A stretch of 64,000 nt of DNA from NCBI RefSeq assembly GCF_000412675.1, contig NC_021505.1:4148501-4212500 (forward strand), in the 5' to 3' direction. A program made the position numbers and the translations under genes. This document shows positions 23,871-32,129 of this stretch, in pieces. Below the pieces are notes generated by a model. It worked only from the letters and a program-made list of their open reading frames with translations, was not told the origin of the DNA and did not search any database. The stretch comes from Pseudomonas putida NBRC 14164 (GTDB taxonomy: Bacteria > Pseudomonadota > Gammaproteobacteria > Pseudomonadales > Pseudomonadaceae). Position 1 is the first letter of the stretch, and the number at the start of each line of letters is the position of its first letter.

Positions 23871-24530
23871 ATGAAAGACATCATCGACGGGTTTCTGAAG
23901 TTCCAGAAAGAGGCCTACCCCGAGCGCGTCAAACTGTTCAAGGACCTGGCCAGCCAGCAAAGCCCACGTGCCCTGTTCATTTCATGCTCCGACAGCCGCC
24001 TGGTGCCGGAGCTGGTCACCCAGCGTGAACCCGGAGACCTGTTCGTCATCCGCAATGCAGGCAACATCGTGCCGTCCTACGGCCCCGAGCCTGGAGGCGT
24101 ATCGGCCTCGGTGGAATACGCCGTGGCGGCCCTGCAGGTTTCCGACATCGTCATCTGCGGCCACTCCGATTGCGGTGCCATGACGGCCATCGCCACCTGC
24201 AAGTGCCTGGACCACATGCCCGCAGTGGCCGGCTGGCTGCGCTACGCCGATTCCGCACGAGTGGTAAACGAAGCCCGCAACCATTTCGGCCCGCAGGCCA
24301 AGGTCGAGGCCATGGTGCGCGAAAACGTGATCGCCCAGCTTGCCAACATCCAGACCCACCCCTCGGTGCGCCTGGCCCTGGAAGAAGGCCGCGTGACATT
24401 GCATGGCTGGATCTACGACATCGAAAGCGGGCTGATCGAGGCCTTCGATGGCGGTACAGGCACATTCGTATCCCTCGCCCACAACCCCGAAGTACACGCC
24501 GTTTCCCATCAACCCAAGCGCGTTGCCTAA
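23871..24530 (+). CDS. cynT: Beta-class carbonic anhydrase CynT
   Basis: This 219-residue protein starts at the ATG 23871 (AAGGAG upstream). It has the zinc-site motifs ALFISCSDSRLVPEL and ICGHSDCGAM, which supply the Cys, Asp/Arg, His and Cys of beta carbonic anhydrases, plus GNIVPSYG. In cyanate degradation it regenerates bicarbonate from CO2 to feed cyanase and limits CO2 loss. It is 26 bp upstream of cynS and divergent from cynR. Confidence 0.92.
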   Translation: MKDIIDGFLKFQKEAYPERVKLFKDLASQQSPRALFISCSDSRLVPELVTQREPGDLFVIRNAGNIVPSYGPEPGGVSASVEYAVAALQVSDIVICGHSDCGAMTAIATCKCLDHMPAVAGWLRYADSARVVNEARNHFGPQAKVEAMVRENVIAQLANIQTHPSVRLALEEGRVTLHGWIYDIESGLIEAFDGGTGTFVSLAHNPEVHAVSHQPKRVA

Positions 24531-24556
24531 GTATTTTTCAACCAAGGAGAAACACC

Positions 24557-25027
24557 ATGATCCAATCGCAAATCAGCCAGAACACCCGCCTTGCCCTGAG
24601 CGAAGTCATCCTTCTGGCCAAAGCCCGCAAAGACCTGTCGTTCTCCCAGATCACCGAAGGCACCGGCTTGTCCGAAGCGTTCGTCACCGCAGCACTGCTG
24701 GGCCAGCACCCGTTGCCGGCGACCGCCGCCCAGGTGGTGGGTGACAAGCTCGGCCTCGACGCTGACGGCATCGCACTGCTGCAGACCGTGCCACTGCGCG
24801 GCAGCATTCAAAATGGCGTCCCGACCGACCCGACCATCTACCGCTTTTACGAGATGTTGCAGGTGTACGGCACCACCTTGAAGGCGCTGGTTCATGAAAA
24901 GTTCGGCGACGGCATCATCAGTGCCATCAATTTCAAGCTGGACATCCAGAAAGTCGAAGACCCCGAGGGTGGCTCGCGCGCGGTGATCACCCTGGATGGC
25001 AAATACCTGCCCACCAAACCGTTCTGA
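24557..25027 (+). CDS. cynS: Cyanate hydratase (cyanase) CynS
   Basis: At 156 residues it has the same length as the E. coli enzyme. It has an N-terminal helical domain and a C-terminal catalytic domain with YRFYEMLQVYG (catalytic Arg and Glu) and KFGDGIISAINF (catalytic Ser). It converts cyanate plus bicarbonate to ammonia and CO2, usually as a homodecamer. The ATG at 24557 follows AAGGAGA. It is co-transcribed with cynT and followed by a strong hairpin. Confidence 0.95.
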   Translation: MIQSQISQNTRLALSEVILLAKARKDLSFSQITEGTGLSEAFVTAALLGQHPLPATAAQVVGDKLGLDADGIALLQTVPLRGSIQNGVPTDPTIYRFYEMLQVYGTTLKALVHEKFGDGIISAINFKLDIQKVEDPEGGSRAVITLDGKYLPTKPF

Positions 25028-25044
25028 TCTGGCTGCAACACATG

Positions 25045-25072
25045 GGCTCGGCCGCAATGTTGCGGCCGAGCC
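25045..25072 (+). terminator. Hairpin after cynS
   Basis: A perfect 12-bp stem (GGCTCGGCCGCA with its complement) and 4-nt loop lie 17 bp after the cynS stop. It is followed by CACAACC rather than T's, so it may be a weak or factor-aided terminator or a 3' stabiliser. Confidence 0.6.
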
Positions 25073-25093
25073 ACAACCTGAAGGTGATCAAAA

Positions 25094-25351
25094 TTGAAAG
25101 CGTTGTTCGCATTGATACTAGGCGGGCTGTGTAACGTGGCGATGGCGACCGAAGTCGAGCAACAGGTCGAGCAGGCACCGGTTGAACAATACAGCTACTC
25201 CCGGCACCTCGATATCGCTCGCGTCATTTCCATGAGCCAGGTACCTGATGTCTGCGAGGTGGTACCCGCTCGCATGACGTACGAAGACTCCCAAGGCAAT
25301 GAGCATGTGCTTGAGTACCGCGTGATGGGCAATGGTTGCTCGAATAACTGA
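25094..25351 (+). CDS. DUF2790-family small exported protein
   Basis: This 85-residue protein uses a TTG start (25094) with AAGGTGA well placed upstream. The signal peptide KALFALILGGLCNVAMA is followed by a mature part with YSRHLDIARVISMSQVPDVC and a second Cys in VMGNGCSNN, which may form a disulfide. This matches the Pseudomonas DUF2790 pattern (central HLDIA.V..), often seen near metal or stress genes and of unknown function. It is on the same strand as the cyn genes and the amidohydrolase. Confidence 0.78.
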   Translation: MKALFALILGGLCNVAMATEVEQQVEQAPVEQYSYSRHLDIARVISMSQVPDVCEVVPARMTYEDSQGNEHVLEYRVMGNGCSNN

Positions 25352-25398
25352 GCCCGGCCTTCGCAGCGCGGCAGCACTCTATATGAGGACTGAAGTTG

Positions 25399-26622
25399 AT
25401 GGACCTTATCTTTCGCAATGTACGCATTGACGACGCCCAACCACTGGTAGATGTGGCCGTGCAAGCAGGCAAAATCGCCGACATCGAGCAGCACATCGCC
25501 ACCACCGCAGCGCACGAAATCCAAGGCGACGGCAAAGTGCTTGTTGCCGGGTTTGTCGAGGGCCACCTGCACCTGGAAAAAGCCAACGTGATGCACCGCA
25601 AGGCCAACCGTTCCGGCACCTTGAAGGAAGCGATCGCCGTCACCGCCGAACTGAAGCCCACACTGACCCGTGAGGATATCCGCGAACGTTCGATCCAGGT
25701 GCTGCGCGCACTGGTTCAGGCCGGTACCACGCATGTACGTGCCCATGCCGAGTTCGACCCCGCCCAAGGCTTCACCGGGCTCGAAGTGGTGCTGGAGTTG
25801 CGCGAGCAGTTCCGAGAGGTGATCGACATCCAGGTCGTGGCCTTTCCGCAAGAAGGCATTCTCAAGCTGCCTGGCATGCAGGCCATGATGGCCCAGGCAA
25901 TGGAGATGGGCGCCGATGTGGTGGGCGGCATTCCCTACAACGACGTGTCGCCGCTGGAGCACATTGATTTCGTCTTTGACTTGGCCAAGCGCTACGGCAA
26001 AGACATCGACTTGCACCAGGACTTCGCCGATGACGCCGAGCACATGACCATCGAGTACGTGGCACGTCGAACCATTGCCGAAGGCTACCAAGGACGGTTC
26101 TGCGTTGGGCATCTGACCAGCCTGGCCGCTGCCTCGCCAGCGCGACAGGCACAAGTGATTGCGTTGCTACGTGAGGCCGACATCAGCGTGATGTGCCTGC
26201 CCGCCACCGACCTGCACCTGGGAGCTCGGGGTGACAGTCACAATGTCAGACGCACCCTGACACCGGTGCGTGCACTGCGCGACGGCGGTGTCACGGTTTG
26301 CCTGGCCACCAACAACATCCGCAACGCATTCACACCGTATGGCACTGGCGACCTGCTGCACATTGCGCAACTGGCCATTCCCGCGTGCCACTTGGGCGGC
26401 GCGGATGATCAGGCCACCGTGTTGTCGATGCTCACGACCAACCCTGCCAAAGCGTTGGGCTTGAAACGCCATGGTTTGGCGGTGGGCAATGATGCCGACC
26501 TGGTGATGGTGGATTGCCGGGCTGTGGCCGACGTCATTCTCGACCTGCCGACACGGCTGATGGTACTCAAGCGCGGCAGCGTGGTGGCAACCGCTGAGCA
26601 CCGCAGGTCAGTCGCATTCTGA
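25399..26622 (+). CDS. Amidohydrolase, cytosine deaminase-like
   Basis: This 407-residue TIM-barrel metal hydrolase has the ATG at 25399; a TTG immediately upstream is also possible. The first metal motif GFVEGHLHLEK contains His56 and His58. DLHQDFADD and CVGHLTSLAA supply the later His positions. At the strand-8 position where E. coli cytosine deaminase has the essential Asp (GHDDVFDPW), this protein reads ATNNIRNAF, so Asn replaces Asp. The substrate may be cytosine, isoguanine or another cyclic amidine or amide; activity may be altered. It stands downstream of the cyn genes and DUF2790 on the same strand. Confidence 0.82.
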   Translation: MDLIFRNVRIDDAQPLVDVAVQAGKIADIEQHIATTAAHEIQGDGKVLVAGFVEGHLHLEKANVMHRKANRSGTLKEAIAVTAELKPTLTREDIRERSIQVLRALVQAGTTHVRAHAEFDPAQGFTGLEVVLELREQFREVIDIQVVAFPQEGILKLPGMQAMMAQAMEMGADVVGGIPYNDVSPLEHIDFVFDLAKRYGKDIDLHQDFADDAEHMTIEYVARRTIAEGYQGRFCVGHLTSLAAASPARQAQVIALLREADISVMCLPATDLHLGARGDSHNVRRTLTPVRALRDGGVTVCLATNNIRNAFTPYGTGDLLHIAQLAIPACHLGGADDQATVLSMLTTNPAKALGLKRHGLAVGNDADLVMVDCRAVADVILDLPTRLMVLKRGSVVATAEHRRSVAF

Positions 26623-26650
26623 GGCCATCGGGGAGTGTTCCAGGGCATGC

Positions 26651-27904
26651 TCATCCTGCGTCTCCCAGCCCATTATGCGAAGCCTTTTCGACCCATCTCC
26701 GATACTGGCGAGTACGAACGGCCATGGAGAGCTGTTGCAAGATCAGCGCGCGTACTGGTGAAACACTCGGGTCGGGCTTTTTAGCTCGGCTGAGTTTGCG
26801 CAATTGGTACTTCACTACTGCCATGTTCGCCAAGGCTGCCAGGGCTTTGTTTTTCCAGGTGATCGGCGGCAATTGCGGGGCATTTTCCTTGCCTTGCAGC
26901 CAGTCACGAGGCAAATGCGGATCGATGGCCAACGCGGTTCCGATGCCCACCATGTCCACACCACGCTGCACGACGCTTTCGGCCACCGGGCGGCGACGTA
27001 TACCGCCGGTGACCATCACCGGCATCCTGGCGACGGTCTGGATCTCACGGGCGAACTCGACGAAATATGCTTCGCGAGCCAGGGTACGGCCATCGCGCGC
27101 TTCACCTTGCATGGCCGGTACTTCGTAACTGCCTCCCGACAACTCCACCATATCCACGCCCAGGTCGTTGAGCCACCCAACTACCCTTTTCGCGTCATCG
27201 GCGCTGAAGCCTCCGCGCTGGAAGTCAGCCGAGTTGAGCTTGACCGCCACTGCAAAATCCGCAGAAACCACAGCCCTGACCGCCTTGACGATTTCGAGCA
27301 ACAGGCGTGCCCTGTTTTCCAGAGCCCCGCCCCACTCGTCCGTCCTCTGGTTGGTCAACGGCGACAGAAACTGGCTCAGTAAATAGCCATGGGCAGCGTG
27401 GATTTCCACGCCAGTGAACCCTGCGCGCTCGCCGAGGCGTGCGGTATTCGCAAAGCGCTGGATAACCTCTTCGATCACGCCAGGGGTCATTGCATACGGC
27501 GTGACAAAATGCTTGGACATCTTGCCAAGCTCCAGCGGCACTGCTGAAGGTGCCCAGGTTTTTTGCCCAAGGTTGGCCTGCATCTGCCGGCCTGGGTGAT
27601 TGATCTGCAACCAGAACTGCGCGCCGCCGGATCGCCCCACACGCGCCCAGCGCTTGAATTTGTGCAGTTGCTGGTCGTCCTGCAACACCACGCCACCCGG
27701 CCCGGTCATCGCGCGGCCGTCGACCATCACGTTGCCGGTGATGATCAGGCCGGCCCCACCGTCGGCCCATGCTTGATAGAGACGCATCAGTGCTTCGGAA
27801 GGCGCCTGATCGGCGTCCGCCATGTTCTCTTCCATGGCGGCTTTGGCGATTCGGTTCTTGATGGTCGAACCGTTGGGAAGCATCAGGGTGTCGAATACGT
27901 TCAT
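26651..27904 (-). CDS. NADH:flavin oxidoreductase / Old Yellow Enzyme family protein
   Basis: This 417-residue protein has an FMN-binding TIM barrel with the motif GFTGVEIHAAHGYLLSQFLS and the substrate-stabilising region WLQINHPGRQ. The phosphate-binding end is PVMVTGGIRRRPVAESVV. There are no C-terminal FeS or NAD domains, so it belongs to the short OYE-like group that reduces activated C=C bonds or nitro compounds. The start is at 27904. Its promoter has a MerR-type spacer, and a MerR gene lies just upstream on the same strand. Confidence 0.87.
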   Translation of the reverse strand: MNVFDTLMLPNGSTIKNRIAKAAMEENMADADQAPSEALMRLYQAWADGGAGLIITGNVMVDGRAMTGPGGVVLQDDQQLHKFKRWARVGRSGGAQFWLQINHPGRQMQANLGQKTWAPSAVPLELGKMSKHFVTPYAMTPGVIEEVIQRFANTARLGERAGFTGVEIHAAHGYLLSQFLSPLTNQRTDEWGGALENRARLLLEIVKAVRAVVSADFAVAVKLNSADFQRGGFSADDAKRVVGWLNDLGVDMVELSGGSYEVPAMQGEARDGRTLAREAYFVEFAREIQTVARMPVMVTGGIRRRPVAESVVQRGVDMVGIGTALAIDPHLPRDWLQGKENAPQLPPITWKNKALAALANMAVVKYQLRKLSRAKKPDPSVSPVRALILQQLSMAVRTRQYRRWVEKASHNGLGDAG

Positions 27905-27931
27905 GGGCAGTCCTCAACTGAAGATGAGGCC

Positions 27932-27962
27932 ACCTTAAGATTAAAGTAAACTTTAAGGTCAA
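27932..27962 (-). promoter_or_regulatory. MerR-type promoter with 19-bp spacer before the OYE gene
   Basis: On the minus strand a TTGACC -35 box (27957-27962) and a TAAGGT -10 box (27932-27937) are exactly 19 bp apart. The spacer holds the dyad TTAAAGT-TT-ACTTTAA (27941-27956). Over-long spacers with a central dyad are the established target of MerR-family activators, which untwist the DNA to realign the boxes. Confidence 0.78.
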
Positions 27963-28059
27963 CAGCTTTTTCAGGTTCATCGCACCAGCCCCTGGCAAGC
28001 TCGCTACCTGATCGACATGTATACCCTGATCCTGGCCGACAGCTGTCTTGCCAGCCCTG

Positions 28060-28521
28060 TCACGGCGCCCGCCGGGACGCGGATTTCACTGCACGCTTGC
28101 CTGAGGCTTGGCCAACCCCTTCTTCACGCAAACGATTGATCAGCATTTGCGCATTTTCCGCACACTCCATACCTTCGGGCTTACCCTCGATGCCTTGGAT
28201 GACGAGAAGAAGCTGCGCTTTGTTCTGCGCTAGCCGGTGCTGCAGAACACCAATTTCCTCAACCTTCTGCTTGAGTCCACTGAGCAACTGGTCGTGGTGC
28301 CAGCCGCTGGCATTCGTCGGCATCAGTTGCCGTATTTCTTCCAATGAAAACCCCGCCGCCTGCGCTCCGGTGATGATTTCCAGCACCCATTGGGTCTCAG
28401 GCGCGTAGTCCCTGTAGCCATTCGCTTTGCGCTCGACAGATCTGATCAAGCCGCTTGCCTCGTAGAACCGGATGCGTGACGGTGCCAGCCCGCTGATTTT
28501 CGCCAGTTCGCCAATTCTCAT
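28060..28521 (-). CDS. MerR-family transcriptional regulator
   Basis: This 153-residue protein begins MRIGELAKISGLAPSRIRFY, the conserved MerR winged HTH. It is followed by a long dimerisation helix (LLSGLKQKVEEIGVLQHRLA) and a short tail containing one Cys (ECAENAQ), too little to define a metal site, so a small-molecule or redox signal is likely. The gene lies 155 bp upstream of the OYE gene's start and probably activates the 19-bp-spacer promoter there. Confidence 0.85.
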   Translation of the reverse strand: MRIGELAKISGLAPSRIRFYEASGLIRSVERKANGYRDYAPETQWVLEIITGAQAAGFSLEEIRQLMPTNASGWHHDQLLSGLKQKVEEIGVLQHRLAQNKAQLLLVIQGIEGKPEGMECAENAQMLINRLREEGVGQASGKRAVKSASRRAP

Positions 28522-28616
28522 AACCCACCCTGAAAATGCTATCGACCCTGAGTTGACTTTAAAGCTGGAGTCGTCGGTCAGCCAAGCGAATCAGTATTGC
28601 CTGGGGCCCGCCTACG

Positions 28617-29324
28617 TCATATTACTTTCACTGCGCGGCCGATGAACTTGACCGGGCCTGTTGGAGCACCCGTAGGAGAGCCCCCCGCTTTCTCAAGGGT
28701 CAGCTCGAACAACTGGTTCGGCTCAAGCGCAGGCAAGCGCCTCAGCGGCACGCGGTACTGTTCGCCCGGTTTGACCAACCCCAGCGAAACAGGTGCGCGC
28801 CACTGCTCACCCTTGGTCCAGAACTGCAAAGTCATGCCTTCGGGCACATCGTCCACGCCTAGGGGGATCAGTTCGATCATGCTGGCATCGTTGGCTTGCA
28901 CTACCCAACCCGGGGCCTGGCCCGACGGCGCCACGAGCACCACCATGTAGGTGGTCACAGGCGGTGCCTTGGTCAACAGCGCCAAGGCCAGAAGCAAACT
29001 CGCTGCAAGCCCCGCAGCGCTCAAGCCCTGCCAGAGTCCAAGCCGCTGCCACCAGCCAGCGCGTGGATGCACTGGCGGGAAAGCCTCTTCAAGGCTGCGC
29101 TCGATCCGGCCCCACAAGCGGTGGCTTGGCGTGATGGGTTCAACTTGCGTGGTCAGTTCGAGCAGGCGGGCCTCCCAGGCATCAACTGCAGCTCGTACGG
29201 CCGGCTCCGTTTTCAACCGGTCCTGCATGGCAGCACGCTGCTCGCCACTCAAGGTACCCAGCACATACTCGGCTGCCAGGTCGTCCAGGTCCTCGGCGCT
29301 GTCATCACCTGGGGTACGCTTCAT
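28617..29324 (-). CDS. Anti-sigma factor (RskA-like, zinc-less)
   Basis: This 235-residue membrane protein has its ATG (29322-29324) overlapping the ECF sigma stop (ATGA). The N-terminal cytoplasmic domain has DLAAEYVLGTLSGEQRAAMQ, the usual anti-sigma opening, and one membrane helix follows at about residues 94-116. A C-terminal RskA-type periplasmic domain comes last, with ALEPNQLFELTLEKAGGSPT and TGPVKFIGRA. It should hold the sigma factor at the membrane until a periplasmic signal triggers release. Confidence 0.86.
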   Translation of the reverse strand: MKRTPGDDSAEDLDDLAAEYVLGTLSGEQRAAMQDRLKTEPAVRAAVDAWEARLLELTTQVEPITPSHRLWGRIERSLEEAFPPVHPRAGWWQRLGLWQGLSAAGLAASLLLALALLTKAPPVTTYMVVLVAPSGQAPGWVVQANDASMIELIPLGVDDVPEGMTLQFWTKGEQWRAPVSLGLVKPGEQYRVPLRRLPALEPNQLFELTLEKAGGSPTGAPTGPVKFIGRAVKVI

Positions 29325-29890
29325 GTCATGCACTCCCGCAGGGCCTTCAGGCTTCGCTTGATCCATGCCTTCACGGTGCCCAACGGCGCACCCAGCAGGG
29401 TTGCGATTTCGGCATTGCTGCAACCATCCACATACGCATGCAGGATGCAACGCTGGGGAGCGGGTTGCAGTTGCTCAAGGCAGCGATAGATTTTCGCCGA
29501 GCCTGACCATAGTTGCAGGTCGTCCAGCTCCGGGGCCAGGGTTACAGCCGCGATCACGCCAGGCTCGCCCAGGTCGGTTTCCCAGCGGCCGTCACGCACG
29601 AAGTTCAGCGCCAGGTGACGGGTGATGCTGTACACCCAGCCTCGGGCTGAACCGCGCGATGGGTCATAGCTGGCAGCACGTGTCCAGATACGCACAAAGG
29701 CATCGTGAACGATGTCCTCCGCGCTCGCCTGATCGCGCACGATGCGCCGTGCGACGCCCAGCAAACGTGCCCCCTCATGCTCATACAGCGCCTGCAAGGC
29801 GTGGCGGTCTCCTTGGGCACAAGCGGCAAGACAGCCCTCGAAATCAAATGGAACAACGGGCGAATTCAAAATGGGGCGTTCCTTCATCAT
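29321..29890 (-). CDS. ECF-type RNA polymerase sigma factor (SigK-like)
   Basis: This 189-residue protein from the ATG 29888-29890 has region 2 (DQASAEDIVHDAFVRIWTRA, SYDPSRGSARGWVYSITRHL) and region 4 (CILHAYVDGCSNAEIATLLG, PLGTVKAWIKRSLKALRECM). These are the marks of an ECF factor paired with an RskA-like anti-sigma. It is translationally coupled to that anti-sigma gene. The DUF3455 gene next door on the same strand is a plausible target or co-regulated gene. Confidence 0.87.
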   Translation of the reverse strand: MMKERPILNSPVVPFDFEGCLAACAQGDRHALQALYEHEGARLLGVARRIVRDQASAEDIVHDAFVRIWTRAASYDPSRGSARGWVYSITRHLALNFVRDGRWETDLGEPGVIAAVTLAPELDDLQLWSGSAKIYRCLEQLQPAPQRCILHAYVDGCSNAEIATLLGAPLGTVKAWIKRSLKALRECMT

Positions 29891-29977
29891 GAAACCTGGA
29901 CGGTGCCCTGGCTTAGCGGCCTGGGGCACGTCCAGCAGCGTAGATGATCAATCGCTGGCGTGCCGCTCAAACCCTCG

Positions 29978-30505
29978 TCACTTGGCGGACCAGAACACGT
30001 AGTCCGCCTGGTACTTGACCCTCTGCTGCGCGCCTTTGCTCTGCGCCGTACAGTCCACAGAAGGCGCTACGCCACCGCGAGTCGCCAGGCGCTGGATGTA
30101 GCTGACTCCTTGCATCGCGCCATTGCCCTCGGCAGGGTTGGCCTTGACCAGTTGATACGGGATATCGCCTTTGGCCGCCGGGGCGACGGCAAGCTGGGTG
30201 CCGGTGACTTTCGAACCGTCCTTGGCCTGCCAGGTGGCCGGAGGACCAAAATAGTCACCTACAGGTTTGCCGCTGCGATCATTGAGCACCGCCTTGGGGC
30301 CGACGAAGGTCCACTCCGTCTGGCCTGGCGCATTGGCCTTGTCGCGGCATTCGTAGGTGATCTCACCGACACCGACGGTTTCCAGCATGATGGCGTGGCC
30401 ATCGGGAACCTTGACCGCCTCCGGGACGCCCGACTGGGCATGGGCGGGGGCAGATGCCAGTACAAGGCAGGCGGCGAGCAGGGAGAAAGCGGGCTTGATG
30501 ATCAT
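29978..30505 (-). CDS. DUF3455-family exported protein
   Basis: This 175-residue protein from the ATG 30503-30505 (GGAG 10 bp upstream) has a signal peptide ending APAHA at about residue 23. The mature part contains VPDGHAIMLETVGVGEITYE, then WTFVGPKAVLNDRSGKPVGD and ATWQAKDGSKVTGTQ, the DUF3455 pattern. Function is unknown, although related proteins are often linked to ECF sigma loci and envelope or oxidative stress. It lies just upstream of the sigma gene on the same strand. Confidence 0.8.
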   Translation of the reverse strand: MIIKPAFSLLAACLVLASAPAHAQSGVPEAVKVPDGHAIMLETVGVGEITYECRDKANAPGQTEWTFVGPKAVLNDRSGKPVGDYFGPPATWQAKDGSKVTGTQLAVAPAAKGDIPYQLVKANPAEGNGAMQGVSYIQRLATRGGVAPSVDCTAQSKGAQQRVKYQADYVFWSAK

Positions 30506-30713
30506 GGGGCGAACTCCGTGGGGGTCATGGGTCAGGCAATCACCGACTGCCTGATAAGAACTACCCATCGGGTGCCGTTCTGGATGCACCGGCTCAACAA
30601 TAATTTTGCATGCGCGTTATCGATACCGTGCTGACAGCGAAGCAGGCGTGCCACGGTCGACTGATCACGCCGGGGCGGTTACGCTGGCGTTTTCCACCTG
30701 CACGGAAGCGCCA

Positions 30714-31130
30714 GTGAAAGAGTCATACCAAGGAAGCTGCTTGTGCGCAGCGGTCAGTTACCTGCTGCTTACCACGCCAAAAGCTGTGAGCCACTGCCAT
30801 TGCAGCCAGTGCCGCAAAGGGCACGGGGCAGCATTCGCTTCATACGGCAGCGTTCCGCGTAGCATGCTGCGCATCCTTCGTGGCGCCACCAGTATCAAGA
30901 CCTATGCGTCTTCGCCGACGGTGGTGCGGGAATTTTGCGTAGAGTGCGGCTCGACCTTGTTCTGGTCACGCTCCGAAGGTGAGTTTGCCGACTGGGTTTC
31001 GATAGCACTTGGCACGCTTGATACACCGTTCCTGCCCAAGAAGCAGAAACATCTGCACGTCGACTCTGCTGCCCCTTGGTGCTTTCCGTTCATCCCGTCT
31101 GATTGCAAGAGCAGATCAGTTGACCGCTGA
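30714..31130 (+). CDS. GFA-family protein (Mss4-like zinc fold)
   Basis: This 138-residue protein starts at GTG 30714 with GGAAG upstream. It has GSCLCAAVSYLL, CHCSQCRKGHGAAFASYGSV and FCVECGSTLFW, the Cys pattern (CxC...CxxC...CxxC) of the glutathione-dependent formaldehyde-activating enzyme (GFA/CENP-V) fold. It binds zinc and probably thiol adducts; true formaldehyde activity is not implied. The frame is open from 30606, but the GTG gives a normal N-terminus (MKESYQGSCLC). Confidence 0.84.
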   Translation: MKESYQGSCLCAAVSYLLLTTPKAVSHCHCSQCRKGHGAAFASYGSVPRSMLRILRGATSIKTYASSPTVVREFCVECGSTLFWSRSEGEFADWVSIALGTLDTPFLPKKQKHLHVDSAAPWCFPFIPSDCKSRSVDR

Positions 31131-31259
31131 GTTCGATGCAACGGCGCTGCCATCCACGGTGGCGTCAGGATAATCCGCAACAGAGCAATCACGGCTAGGC
31201 ACCTCGATGCCTGAACAACGGATGCTAGCGCTCACCGCACCCTCCGGAGACTTCGCTCG

Positions 31260-32129
31260 TTGACTGACTCACAGCACAGCCCTGCCTATGCAAAACGGTT
31301 CGAAGCCGTGCTTGCCTACATCGACAGCCACCTCGAAGGTGACCTGTCGGTGAATGCCTTGAGCCGCATCGCCAACTTTTCGGCGTTTCACTTTCACCGG
31401 CAGTTCACGGCATACATGGGCGTTCCGGTTTCACGGTATGTGCAACTGATGAGGCTTCGACGTGCGGCGCACCAACTGGTCGCCTTGCCCGCAACACCCG
31501 TTCTGGACGCCGCATTCGGCGCCGGCTTCGAAAGCCCCGAAGCCTTTTCCAGGGCGTTCAAGCGTGCGTTCGGCATGGCGCCGAGCGTGTTCGCCAAGGC
31601 GCCGAACTGGCAGGCCTGGAGTGCGGTATTCGTTGTTCCACGCCTTTGCAGGAGTATCACCATGCAGATCCGTATAGTGGAGTTCGCCGAAACCCGCGTG
31701 GCCGCGCTCGAACACCGAGGGCCGCCCAGCCTGGTCGGTGAAAGCGTTGCGCGTTTTCGCCAATGGCGCATAAACAGCGGCCAGTCGCCGGTGGCCAGCA
31801 GCCGCACCTTCGGCATCCCCTACGACAACCCCGACACCACCCCGCCCCACGCCTTTCGCTTCGCCGTTTGTGGGGAGATGAACGAGGCCGTGCAGCCCAA
31901 TGAGTTCGGTGTGCATGAACGGGTTATACCGGCGGGCCGTTGTGCCGTGATTCGGCATAGCGGCTCGCCTGACTACATTGGCGAAACCATCTACCCGCTG
32001 TACCGGGACTGGTTGCCGTCGAGCAATGAAGAACTGCGCGACCATCCGTTGTTCTTCCAATACCTGAGCGTGTATCCGGAAACGCCACTGGAGCAGTGGG
32101 AAACGGATATCTATGTGCCGCTGAAGTAG
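31260..32129 (+). CDS. AraC-family regulator with GyrI-like effector domain
   Basis: This 289-residue protein starts at TTG 31260 with GGAGA upstream. The double HTH of AraC type is at about residues 14-112 (ALSRIANFSAFHFHRQFTAY, and GFESPEAFSRAFKRAFGMAP). A GyrI-like/SbmC small-molecule-binding domain covers about 138-288. This matches Rob/SoxS-related regulators that sense drugs or amphipathic compounds. Its 3' end overlaps the convergent LysR gene by 19 bp. Confidence 0.87.
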   Translation: MTDSQHSPAYAKRFEAVLAYIDSHLEGDLSVNALSRIANFSAFHFHRQFTAYMGVPVSRYVQLMRLRRAAHQLVALPATPVLDAAFGAGFESPEAFSRAFKRAFGMAPSVFAKAPNWQAWSAVFVVPRLCRSITMQIRIVEFAETRVAALEHRGPPSLVGESVARFRQWRINSGQSPVASSRTFGIPYDNPDTTPPHAFRFAVCGEMNEAVQPNEFGVHERVIPAGRCAVIRHSGSPDYIGETIYPLYRDWLPSSNEELRDHPLFFQYLSVYPETPLEQWETDIYVPLK

